A stretch of 64,000 bases of DNA from an uncultured Clostridia bacterium (GTDB taxonomy: Bacteria > Bacillota > Clostridia > Peptostreptococcales > Anaerovoracaceae): positions 1 through 64,000 of the forward strand of contig CALWPQ010000028.1 in the NCBI GenBank assembly GCA_944383465.1, in the 5' to 3' direction. A program made the position numbers and the translations under genes. Every line of letters starts with the position of its first letter. Positions within the stretch are counted from its first letter, which is position 1. This document shows, piece after piece, positions 16,585 to 24,632 of the stretch. The notes below the pieces were generated by a model that had not been told where the DNA came from, did not search any database, and saw nothing but the letters and a program-made list of their open reading frames with translations.

Positions 16585-17322
16585 ATGAAGAAGTACATTG
16601 GGATAGCAGTATCGGGACTGCTTGCGATAGCAGTGGGAATGGTGCTGGCAGTACAGATGAGCAGCACGGCGGGGAGCGATCAGGGAGGGCTTGTGCCGTA
16701 CAGCAAGCTCAAGGACTACGAAGTGGCGCTGTCGGAGGCGAGAAACGAAAAAGAAGATGCCCTCGAAGAGCTGACGCTCCTGCAGGAGAGACTGCAGACG
16801 ATAGAAAGAGAGATGTCTGCGGAAGATGCCGTGTTAGACGGGCTTCTTTCCGAGACGGAAAAATACAGACTTATAACCGGGGCTGTCGACGTACACGGTC
16901 CGGGAATCATTATAACCATAAAGGATCCTGTCGTTACAGACGAATACCAGGATGATATAAGCATCATCACGTATCATTACGAGGAACTCTTAAGCCTGGT
17001 GAATAAACTCAAAGAAGCGGGTGCGGAAGCAATTTCCATAAACGACCACAGGATAGTACAGACGACTGAGATATCGCTCGCGGGACAGAACATAAACATC
17101 AACGGAAGCGCTACAGCGCCTCCGTATTACATCAAAGCGATAGGAAATCCGACAACGATGGAAAATGCTATTTCAATAAGAGGCGGCATTGTGGAGACGC
17201 TCAAAAAGAACTATAATCTTACAGTTGATATTTCAACAGATGAGGACTTGGTTATACCAAGATATAATGGTGTAATTACATTCAGATATGCAAAGCCGGT
17301 GACGGAAAGCGAAGAGGAGTAG
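16585..17322 (+). CDS. DUF881 family protein, YlxW-like
   Basis: A 245-residue protein of the DUF881 family, found downstream of divIB in many Bacillota and of unknown biochemical function. It has an N-terminal signal anchor (about 4-24), a coiled-coil stretch (about 45-90, rich in Glu and Leu) and the conserved extracellular domain with GAVDVHGPGIIITI, LVNKLKEAGAEAISINDHRI and YYIKAIGNP. A second paralogue follows immediately. The setting suggests a role in cell envelope assembly or division, which is inference. Confidence 0.85.
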   Translation: MKKYIGIAVSGLLAIAVGMVLAVQMSSTAGSDQGGLVPYSKLKDYEVALSEARNEKEDALEELTLLQERLQTIEREMSAEDAVLDGLLSETEKYRLITGAVDVHGPGIIITIKDPVVTDEYQDDISIITYHYEELLSLVNKLKEAGAEAISINDHRIVQTTEISLAGQNININGSATAPPYYIKAIGNPTTMENAISIRGGIVETLKKNYNLTVDISTDEDLVIPRYNGVITFRYAKPVTESEEE

Positions 17323-17328
17323 GCCGGT

Positions 17329-18054
17329 ATGAATAAAAGAAATGTATCGGCTTTCGCTGTTGCGCTTGTCATAGGAATAATGTTTGTTGTTCAGGCGAGA
17401 GCAAGCGGCGGCGAAAAAATATACACATCGAGAAAAGCAGTGACCGATTGTGAAACTATGATTGCGAGTGAGCAAGCTACAACAGAAAATATAAAGGAGC
17501 AGATTAAGGAAGCAGAATTGCTGCTTGCCGAGTACGAAAACGATAAATTTAACGAAGAGGAAAATGTAGTTGAAAGCAATATAAGAGATGAGTGGACGAA
17601 ATACAGCATCCTTGCCGGTGCATGCGATGTCAAAGGACCGGGAGTAGAGATTACAGTAGACGACGGCAAGCGCGACCTTTATGCGGGTGAAGATATAAAT
17701 AATCTGCTCGTGCATGATATAGACATACTTATGATAATAAACGAACTTAAGCATTCAGGGGCGGAAGCGATATCGGTAAACGGGCAGCGCATAGTAGACA
17801 GCACGTCTATTAACTGTTCCGGCTGGACTGTGAGGATAAACGGGCAGACATATGCAAGGCCGTTTGTTATAAAAGCAATAGGAAATGGCAGAAGAATGGT
17901 GGCAAATCTGCTTTCGGAAAACGGATATGGAACCTCGCTTCGCGAGTGGGGCGTTATCTTTACAGTGGAGATTGCGGACGAGATTGAAATAGCAGCTTAT
18001 AGTGGAAGTGAAAACTTTGTATATGCTAAGGAAAAAGGAGAAGAGAAGGAATGA
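17329..18054 (+). CDS. DUF881 family protein, second paralogue
   Basis: A 241-residue paralogue of the preceding gene with the same layout: N-terminal hydrophobic anchor, coiled coil at about 40-85, and the conserved domain with GACDVKGPGVEITV, LKHSGAEAISVNGQRI and FVIKAIGN. B. subtilis likewise has two DUF881 genes, ylxW and ylxX, in this position. It begins six bases after its neighbour and overlaps the next gene by four bases (ATGA), so translation is coupled. Confidence 0.85.
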   Translation: MNKRNVSAFAVALVIGIMFVVQARASGGEKIYTSRKAVTDCETMIASEQATTENIKEQIKEAELLLAEYENDKFNEEENVVESNIRDEWTKYSILAGACDVKGPGVEITVDDGKRDLYAGEDINNLLVHDIDILMIINELKHSGAEAISVNGQRIVDSTSINCSGWTVRINGQTYARPFVIKAIGNGRRMVANLLSENGYGTSLREWGVIFTVEIADEIEIAAYSGSENFVYAKEKGEEKE

Positions 18055-18407
18055 TAATAGCGATATTTTTTGGGCTTATTGCGGGACTCATAGCGGGGTT
18101 TGCACTGAATATAACATATCCTACCGAATATTCGTTTTATGTGACAATGGCTCTTCTTGCGGCGCTCGATTCGCTCATAGGCGCGGCGCGCGCGCATCTT
18201 GAGGATAAGTATAACGGTATAATATTTATCACAGGATTTTTATGCAACGCGGTGCTGGCGGGGCTGCTTACACTGGCGGGAGATAAGCTGGGAATACCGC
18301 TTTATTATGCAGCGATTTTTGTTTTTGGCGGCAGACTGTTTAATAATCTGGCGGTTATAAGGAGGCTCTGCATAGATAAAATTTTGGAGAAAAAAGACAA
18401 AATATAG
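18051..18407 (+). CDS. sbp: Small basic protein Sbp
   Basis: A 118-residue membrane protein of the small basic protein family (DUF1290) found next to ftsA/ftsZ in Bacillota. It has three to four hydrophobic segments, a conserved PTEYSFYVTMALLAALDSLIG core and the C-terminal GGRLFNNLAVIRR. Its function is unknown. In B. subtilis sbp is followed by ftsA; here ftsZ follows directly after 87 bases. Confidence 0.88.
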   Translation: MIIAIFFGLIAGLIAGFALNITYPTEYSFYVTMALLAALDSLIGAARAHLEDKYNGIIFITGFLCNAVLAGLLTLAGDKLGIPLYYAAIFVFGGRLFNNLAVIRRLCIDKILEKKDKI

Positions 18408-18434
18408 TGTTTTTTTGTATGAATTGCTATGGCC

Positions 18435-18458
18435 ATACCACTACAAATATGGTATAAT
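18435..18458 (+). promoter_or_regulatory. Candidate ftsZ promoter with overlapping dyad
   Basis: TATAAT at 18453-18458 lies 37 bases before the ftsZ start. The -35 at the proper distance (TGGCCA or ATGGCC) is weak. A 6-bp dyad ATACCA/TGGTAT (18435-18440 with 18450-18455) overlaps the -10, so a repressor or activator could act here. Confidence 0.45.
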
Positions 18459-18494
18459 AAATTGAATGCTTTATTTATATGAAGGGAGTTATCG

Positions 18495-19634
18495 ATGTTA
18501 CAATTTGAGATAAATGATACAAGTTCCGCTCAGATAAAGGTAATCGGTGTAGGCGGAGGCGGCTGCAACGCAGTAAACCGCATGATAGAGGCCGGAATGA
18601 AGGGCGTTACTTTTATGGCAATAAATACGGACAAGCAGGCTCTTGCGGGAGCTAAGGCTGAGACAAAACTGCAGATAGGAGAGAAGCTGACTAAAGGTCT
18701 CGGAGCGGGAGGCAATCCGGAAGTAGGACAGAAATCGGCGGAAGAAAATCTCGATGATCTGGCGAAGTTTATGAACGGAGCGGATATGGTCTTTATTACA
18801 GCCGGTATGGGAGGCGGTACAGGTACAGGAGCAGCACCGATCATTGCGAAGGCAGCCAAAGATCAGGGAATACTTACTGTAGGCGTTGTGACAAAGCCTT
18901 TCGGATTTGAAGGCTCCAAGAGAAGAAACCATGCAGATCTCGGAATAAAGTTCTTAAAAAAATATGTCGATTCTCTTGTAGTAGTACCTAACGACAAGCT
19001 GCTTCAGGTAGCCGATAAGAATATGACTATGATACAGGCGTTTAATATGGCCGATGAGGTGCTCAAGCAGGGTGTGCAGGGCATATCGGATCTGATCGCG
19101 GAAGCAGGAATGATAAATCTCGACTTTGCCGATGTAAAGACGGTAATGAGCGACAGAGGCATCGCGCATATGGGTGTAGGGCGCGGAAAGGGCGAAGACA
19201 GAGTCACTGAAGCAGTGAAGTCTGCTATCGAAAGTCCGCTTCTCGAAACATCTATTGCAGGTGCGAAGGCTGTGCTTCTCAATATTACAGGCGGATACGA
19301 CCTCGGAATGCTCGAAGTCAACGAAGCCGCAGACCAGATCGAAAAGGCCGCGGACAAGGATGCTATTGTAATATTTGGTACTTCTGTAAAAGAAGATATG
19401 CAGGATGAAATCGTAATTACGGTAATTGCAACAGGTTTTGAAGACAGGCCGAAGAGCGCGGGCGATATATTTATAAACGAAAGACCGGAAGCGTCGTCGG
19501 AAAACGGTCAGCAGGAAGAAAAGGATTCCAAGGAAAATGAAGCAGAAGCGCCGGCCGAGGCTGGAGTCGATGCCTTCGGCAAGAGCTATACTACCGATTT
19601 TGAAATACCGGATTTTCTTAAAGGAACTAAATAA
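18495..19634 (+). CDS. ftsZ: Cell division GTPase FtsZ
   Basis: Tubulin-like GTPase of 379 residues that forms the Z ring. The nucleotide-binding signatures are [11 protein letters not shown] near residue 20, the tubulin motif GGGTGTG near residue 106 and NIDFA-like [11 protein letters not shown]. After the conserved core (to about 315) comes an acidic variable linker rich in Glu, Ala and Asn, ending in the conserved C-terminal peptide [11 protein letters not shown] that docks membrane tethers. No ftsA is adjacent, so the tether (FtsA or SepF) must be encoded elsewhere. A GGGAG site precedes the ATG, and a promoter candidate lies at 18453. Confidence 0.96.
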   Translation: MLQFEINDTSSAQIKVIGVGGGGCNAVNRMIEAGMKGVTFMAINTDKQALAGAKAETKLQIGEKLTKGLGAGGNPEVGQKSAEENLDDLAKFMNGADMVFITAGMGGGTGTGAAPIIAKAAKDQGILTVGVVTKPFGFEGSKRRNHADLGIKFLKKYVDSLVVVPNDKLLQVADKNMTMIQAFNMADEVLKQGVQGISDLIAEAGMINLDFADVKTVMSDRGIAHMGVGRGKGEDRVTEAVKSAIESPLLETSIAGAKAVLLNITGGYDLGMLEVNEAADQIEKAADKDAIVIFGTSVKEDMQDEIVITVIATGFEDRPKSAGDIFINERPEASSENGQQEEKDSKENEAEAPAEAGVDAFGKSYTTDFEIPDFLKGTK

Positions 19635-19657
19635 ATAAGTTTGTTTGCTAATAAAAA

Positions 19658-19690
19658 CAGCCGGTTGATAAGACCGGCTGCTTTGTGTAT
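19658..19690 (+). terminator. Terminator after ftsZ
   Basis: CAGCCGGT/ACCGGCTG forms an 8-bp stem with a 7-base loop (19658-19680), followed by a short T-rich stretch. The U tract is weak, so some readthrough into the methylase gene is likely. Confidence 0.6.
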
Positions 19691-19696
19691 ATGGAA

Positions 19697-20473
19697 ATGA
19701 AGACAATTTATTCAACGGACAACAAAATATACAAATTATGTAAAGAGCTAACAGTAAAGAAATACAGGGACAGGCTGGCGAAATACATAATTGAGGGTGA
19801 AAATCTCGTGGAAGAAGCCGTGAAGTCGGGAGTCTCTCCGGAATATATTATTATCAGGGAAGACTATGAAGGAAATGCACTGCGCTTTGCCAGCGCTGCG
19901 AAAGAGAACGTTTATTTTTCGCGGCAGCTGTTTGCGGAAGCGGCGCAGACGGAGACGAGCCAGGGCATTATGGCGGTTGTTGGAAAAACGGAACTGGCGG
20001 CCGATGAGTTTTATGCGCGTTTGGGCAGCAAAAATATACTTGTGCTCGACAGACTGCAGGATCCGGGAAACATAGGCACGATGCTGAGAACGGCGGAGGC
20101 CGCGGGTTACGGAGGCGTCATTGCGATTAAAGGTACGGGGGATATATATTCCCCAAAGGCTGTACGCGCAGCGGCGGGATCAGTCTTTAGGATGCCTGTG
20201 CTGCAGGGGGAGGAGACTTCCGAATCAGCCAGGCGTATCAAAGAAACAGGAAGGCGAATAGCAGCGACTGCGATGGATGGTGCGGTTATCTATTATGAGG
20301 CCAATCTCAAAGAAAATATTGCACTCGTTATCGGCAATGAAGGAAACGGTATCAGCGATGAATTTCTTGCGCTTTCCGATGTCAGGGTAAGTATACCGAT
20401 GAACGGATATGTGGAATCGCTTAACGCGGCAGTTGCGGCGGCGATACTGATGTATGAAAATATGAGAAAATAA
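19697..20473 (+). CDS. RNA 2'-O-ribose methyltransferase, TrmH/SpoU family (YsgA-like)
   Basis: SAM-dependent rRNA or tRNA ribose methylase of the SPOUT superfamily. It has an N-terminal substrate-binding domain (IIEGENLVEEA) and the catalytic knot domain with the three SpoU motifs: LDRLQDPGNIGTMLRTAEA, VIGNEGNGIS and IPMNGYVESLNAAVAAAI. The exact target nucleotide cannot be told from sequence. In B. subtilis the homologue ysgA also sits upstream of pheST. GTG at 19685 and ATG at 19691 are in frame, but the family N-terminus and best spacing favour the ATG at 19697. No strong ribosome binding site is present. Confidence 0.85.
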   Translation: MKTIYSTDNKIYKLCKELTVKKYRDRLAKYIIEGENLVEEAVKSGVSPEYIIIREDYEGNALRFASAAKENVYFSRQLFAEAAQTETSQGIMAVVGKTELAADEFYARLGSKNILVLDRLQDPGNIGTMLRTAEAAGYGGVIAIKGTGDIYSPKAVRAAAGSVFRMPVLQGEETSESARRIKETGRRIAATAMDGAVIYYEANLKENIALVIGNEGNGISDEFLALSDVRVSIPMNGYVESLNAAVAAAILMYENMRK

Positions 20474-20511
20474 TATATAAAAAATATACATAAATAAAGG
20501 TGGTAGAAAAT

Positions 20512-21534
20512 ATGCGGACAGAATTACAAAGAATTTTAGCAGAAGCAAGAGAGCAGCTTGCGAATGCGGATACTGTGGAAGCCTGCGAAGAAATAAGAAT
20601 AAGGCTTCTTGGCAAGAAGGGAGCTCTTACGGAAATTTTGAGAGGTATGGGCAAGCTTTCGCCGGAAGAAAAGAAGACTATGGGTCAGGCTGCAAACAGC
20701 GTCAAAGCGGAGATAGAAGCGCTGCTTGAAGAAAAGCTATCGGCGGCCAAGGCGGCTATGCAAAGTGCGAAACTTAAGGCGGAAAAAATAGATGTTACGG
20801 AGCCGGGAAAGAAATTTGAACTTGGCGCCAAGCATCCGATAACACTGACGATACAGGAAATAACGAACGTATTCAAGGCTATGGGTTACAGCATCGTTGA
20901 GGGTCCTGAGGTTGAAACCGTATGGTTCAATTTTGATGCGCTCAATTCTCCGAAAAACCATCCGTCGAGAGATATGACCGATACATTCTATTTCTCGCAG
21001 GATAAACTTCTGAGAACGCATACCTCGCCTGTTGAAGTGAGAACGATGCTCGCGCAGGATCTCCCTATAAAGGTAGTAGTGCCTGGACGCTGTTTCCGTT
21101 CCGATACTCCCGACGCTACGCATTCGCCGATGTTCCATCAGGTAGAGGGTCTCGTAGTTGACGAGGGCATCACGATGGCAGACTTAAAGGGCACGCTTGA
21201 CACCTTCGCCAAGCTGATGTTCGGCTCGGATGTAAAGACTAAGCTGAGACCGAGCCACTTCCCGTTTACAGAGCCTTCGGCAGAGCTCGATGTATCGTGC
21301 TTTAAGTGCGGCGGTAAGGGCTGCAACGTATGCAAGGGCAGCGGCTGGATAGAGATACTCGGCTGCGGACTCACTCACCCGCATGTGCTTCAGGCAGGCG
21401 GTATCGACAGCGAAAAGTACAGCGGCTTTGCTTTCGGTATGGGAGTGGAGCGAGTAGCGATGCTCAAGTACGGTGTTGAAGATATCAGGCTTTTCTATGA
21501 AAACGATATGCGTTTCATAGAGGAATTCAAATAG
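20512..21534 (+). CDS. pheS: Phenylalanyl-tRNA synthetase alpha subunit
   Basis: Catalytic subunit of the alpha2-beta2 class II synthetase that charges tRNA-Phe. The 340 residues have an N-terminal coiled-coil arm (about 1-85) and the class II core: motif 1 near HPSRDMTDTF, motif 2 PGRCFRSDTPDATHSPMFHQVEG and motif 3 GFAFGMGVERVAMLKYG. A CxxC-type loop (CFKCGGKGCNVC) is as in B. subtilis PheS. The AAAGGTGG site fixes the ATG at 20512; the GTG at 20500 is inside that site. I see no T-box leader in the short gap upstream. Confidence 0.96.
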   Translation: MRTELQRILAEAREQLANADTVEACEEIRIRLLGKKGALTEILRGMGKLSPEEKKTMGQAANSVKAEIEALLEEKLSAAKAAMQSAKLKAEKIDVTEPGKKFELGAKHPITLTIQEITNVFKAMGYSIVEGPEVETVWFNFDALNSPKNHPSRDMTDTFYFSQDKLLRTHTSPVEVRTMLAQDLPIKVVVPGRCFRSDTPDATHSPMFHQVEGLVVDEGITMADLKGTLDTFAKLMFGSDVKTKLRPSHFPFTEPSAELDVSCFKCGGKGCNVCKGSGWIEILGCGLTHPHVLQAGGIDSEKYSGFAFGMGVERVAMLKYGVEDIRLFYENDMRFIEEFK

Positions 21535-21549
21535 GAGGAGGCGCGGATA

Positions 21550-24048
21550 ATGTTAGTACCTGTAAAATGGATAAAAGATTATGTTGATATAGATGCAAAC
21601 GCCGAAGAATACGGCGATACTATGACTATGGCGGGCATTACGCTTGAGACTGTACGTTATTTCGGGAAAGAGACGGAAAAGGTGGTAGTCGGAAAAATTG
21701 AAAAGATAGAAAAGCACCCTGACGCCGATAAGCTCGTAGTATGTAAGGTAGATGTGGGTGCAGGCGCTCCTATTCAGATAGTGACGGGCGCGGACAACAT
21801 CTTTGAAGGCGCATATGTGCCTGTCGTGCTCGACGGCGGACGCGTGCCGGGACCTCTTCACGGGCACGAAAAGGAAGAAGGAGGCAGCGTTATAAAAGCA
21901 GGAAAGCTGCGCGGTGTGGAATCTGACGGAATGCTCTGCGGACCGCAGGAACTCGGCTGGGATGATAAGGTGGCTCCTTATATATCGAAGGACGGTATCT
22001 GGATTCTGCCGGAAGCATTTACGCCGGGAACGGATCTCGTTACGGCGCTTGAGCTCGATACGGCCGTTGTGGATCTCGATGTTACACCTAACAGACCGGA
22101 CTGGCTTTCTATGCTCGCGATAGCGAAGGAAACGAAAGCCGCATACGGAAAGCCGATAGAGCTGCCTGACACGAGAGTACAGGAAAAAGCCGGAAGTGCA
22201 GGCGGACCGCCGAACTCGATAAGATTTGCGCAGCAGAAAAAGCCGAGTATGTCGGACTATGTGACGATAGATATACGCGACACAAGATGCAGACGCTATG
22301 TGGCGCGCGCGATCACAGATATAAAGATCGAGCAGTCGCCGTGGTGGCTGCAGGAAAGGCTCATGCTGGCAGGCATGCGCCCAATCAACAACATCGTCGA
22401 CATCGCCAACTTTGTAATGCTCGAATACGGCCAGCCGATGCACACTTTCGACGCGGAGGATATAGCGGGCAAGAAGATAATAGTTGACGCCAGCAAGCCG
22501 GGCGACAAGTTCACGACGCTCGACGGCAAGGAAAGGGAGCTGCCTGCAGGCACGCTGATGATAAACGACGGCGAAAAGGCAGTCGGCATCGCGGGCATAA
22601 TGGGAGGACTCAATTCGGAGGTTAAAGATACGACCAAGACGATAGTCCTCGAGTCGGCCAACTTCGACGCGGACACCATCAGGCTTTCGTCAAAGGAAAT
22701 GACTCTGCGCACGGAGGCTTCCAACAGATATTCGAGAGGGATAGACCCTAACATCTGTCTTGAAGCGGCAAACCGCTTCTGCCATCTCGTTGAGCAGATC
22801 GGTGCGGGTAAGGTGGTGCCGGGAGCTATCGACATCTATCCGGAAGAGGCCAAGCCTATCGTGTGCGATGTGAGAGTATCGCGCATAAACAAGCTCAACG
22901 GCATCAATATTTCCAGAGAAGAAATGGTAAAATATCTCGAAGCGCTCGATATGAAGGTTGAAGATACAGGCGATCCTGATGTTATGCGCGTAACGCCGCC
23001 GACAGTGAGACTCGATATGAAAGAGGAGATAGATTACGCGGAGGAGATAGCGCGTATGTACGGCTACGATAATATTCCGCTGACGCTGCCGAAGATGAAC
23101 ACGCAGTCAACCGTGTCAAGAAGCTGGCAGATAAGAGAGCTTGCGCGCGGCATAATGACATCGCTCGGCGCAAACGAGATACAGACATATTCATTCGTAA
23201 GCCCAAGGAGCGTTGATATGCTCGGACTTGACGATGATACATGGGAAAAGAATTTCCTGACGCTCTTAAATCCTCTCGGCGAGGAAACTTCGGTGATGAG
23301 AACGGTGCTGATGCCGGAGATGCTCGAAGTTATGGGCAGGAACTATTCGCGCAATATCGATAAGGTATGTGCGTTCGAGATAGGAAATACATTCCTGCCG
23401 AGCCTCATCGATGAAAATGAGCTGCCGTCGGAGGAGCTTTCGATGAGCATAGGCACTTACGGCGCTGGAGAAGACTTTTTCTCAATGAAGGGAAGAGTAC
23501 AGACGCTGCTTGAAATGCTCGGCATAACAGGACTCGTATTTACGGCCGAATCGGAGTACGGCGCTTTCCATCCGGGACGCTGCGCGCGCATTCAGGTGCC
23601 TGACAGAGGCGGCGAGATGATGGAGCTCGGAATTATGGGCGAAGTTCACCCTGAAGTTGCAGAAAGATTCGGTATCCAGACGAGAGCCTATGTCTGCGAG
23701 CTCAATTTTGAATATATTATCGCCAGGGCTGATATAGAGAAGGCATACAGCCCGCTTCCTAAATTCCCGAGCGTAGAAAGAGACATTGCGTTGCTCGTCG
23801 ATGAAGATGTAGAAGTGGGAAGCCTCGAGGCGATCATTAAGAGCGCAGGAGACGCGCTTATAGAAAAGGTAGAGCTGTTCGATGTATACAGAGGAAAGCA
23901 GGTTGAAGAGGGTAAGAAGTCGCTTGCGTTCAGCATCGTATACAGAGACAGAAATAAGACACTGACGGACGATGATGTTCAGAAAGTTCACGGAAATATT
24001 CTTGCTGAACTGAAAAGTAAGGTTAATGCCGTACTCAGAGAAATTTAG
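21550..24048 (+). CDS. pheT: Phenylalanyl-tRNA synthetase beta subunit
   Basis: Large subunit of PheRS, 832 residues. Domains in order are the N-terminal tRNA-binding OB domain (about 40-155, VGKIEKIEKHPDADKLVVCKVDVG), the B3/B4 editing domain (about 210-390, MRPINNIVDIANFVMLEYGQPMHTFD), the B5 domain (about 430-500), the class II-like core (about 500-730) and the C-terminal ferredoxin-fold anticodon-binding domain (about 737-832, PKFPSVERDIALLVDE). It starts 15 bases after pheS behind AGGAGG. The editing domain hydrolyses Tyr-tRNA-Phe. Confidence 0.96.
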   Translation: MLVPVKWIKDYVDIDANAEEYGDTMTMAGITLETVRYFGKETEKVVVGKIEKIEKHPDADKLVVCKVDVGAGAPIQIVTGADNIFEGAYVPVVLDGGRVPGPLHGHEKEEGGSVIKAGKLRGVESDGMLCGPQELGWDDKVAPYISKDGIWILPEAFTPGTDLVTALELDTAVVDLDVTPNRPDWLSMLAIAKETKAAYGKPIELPDTRVQEKAGSAGGPPNSIRFAQQKKPSMSDYVTIDIRDTRCRRYVARAITDIKIEQSPWWLQERLMLAGMRPINNIVDIANFVMLEYGQPMHTFDAEDIAGKKIIVDASKPGDKFTTLDGKERELPAGTLMINDGEKAVGIAGIMGGLNSEVKDTTKTIVLESANFDADTIRLSSKEMTLRTEASNRYSRGIDPNICLEAANRFCHLVEQIGAGKVVPGAIDIYPEEAKPIVCDVRVSRINKLNGINISREEMVKYLEALDMKVEDTGDPDVMRVTPPTVRLDMKEEIDYAEEIARMYGYDNIPLTLPKMNTQSTVSRSWQIRELARGIMTSLGANEIQTYSFVSPRSVDMLGLDDDTWEKNFLTLLNPLGEETSVMRTVLMPEMLEVMGRNYSRNIDKVCAFEIGNTFLPSLIDENELPSEELSMSIGTYGAGEDFFSMKGRVQTLLEMLGITGLVFTAESEYGAFHPGRCARIQVPDRGGEMMELGIMGEVHPEVAERFGIQTRAYVCELNFEYIIARADIEKAYSPLPKFPSVERDIALLVDEDVEVGSLEAIIKSAGDALIEKVELFDVYRGKQVEEGKKSLAFSIVYRDRNKTLTDDDVQKVHGNILAELKSKVNAVLREI

Positions 24049-24060
24049 AGGAGGTATCAG

Positions 24061-24624
24061 ATGGATAAAAGTGTGGTAAGCGTAAAAATTTACGGACAGG
24101 AATATACGGTATCGGGAGATAAATCAAGAGAGTATATAATAAAGGTAGCGGACTATGTGGATCAGAATATGAGAGAAATAGCTGCTGTTGCCGCAGGGAT
24201 TCCTGCTCCGTCGCTTGCGGTGCTTGCGTCCGTCAATATTGCGGATCAGTATTTTGAGACGGCTGCAAGGCTCTCTGTTCAGGAAGAAAAATGCGCCGAG
24301 CAGGAAAAGGATATAGAGCATTATATAAAGCTGTGGGAAGAAGCGAAGAAAAACTTTGTGCAGTTCAAGGAAGAAGCGGGAAAGCTGCTCCAGCAGAAAG
24401 AAGAGCTGAGGCAGACATCAGACGCTAAGGACAAGGAAAATACGGAGCTTAAAGCGCAGCTTGAGGGGTTAGAAGAAAAAATTCGCAGTGAATTTGAAGA
24501 AAAGATTGCTTTAGCTGATCAGAGAGTGAAAGAAGCGGAAAGCAATTTCTTCGATCTGCAAATGGAAAATATCCGACTTAAAAGTGAACTTGAAAGATTC
24601 AAGCGGACGCAGAATAATTTTTAA
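24061..24624 (+). CDS. zapA: Cell division protein ZapA with a long C-terminal coiled coil
   Basis: ZapA promotes FtsZ bundling at midcell. Residues 1-90 form the ZapA domain (VSVKIYGQEYTVSGDKSREYIIKVADYVDQNM, ASVNIADQYF). The typical Bacillota ZapA ends near residue 85-100, whereas this protein continues to 187 residues with a Glu/Lys-rich heptad region (about 75-180), predicting a long coiled coil. It lies between pheT and mutS2; a zapA-mutS2 linkage is common in Bacillota. Confidence 0.85.
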   Translation: MDKSVVSVKIYGQEYTVSGDKSREYIIKVADYVDQNMREIAAVAAGIPAPSLAVLASVNIADQYFETAARLSVQEEKCAEQEKDIEHYIKLWEEAKKNFVQFKEEAGKLLQQKEELRQTSDAKDKENTELKAQLEGLEEKIRSEFEEKIALADQRVKEAESNFFDLQMENIRLKSELERFKRTQNNF

Positions 24625-24632
24625 GGAAAGAT

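Noticed and set aside
20474-20511. T-box leader for pheST
   Set aside because: Only 38 bases separate the methylase stop from the pheS start, and no specifier loop or T-box sequence is visible in or before the gap.
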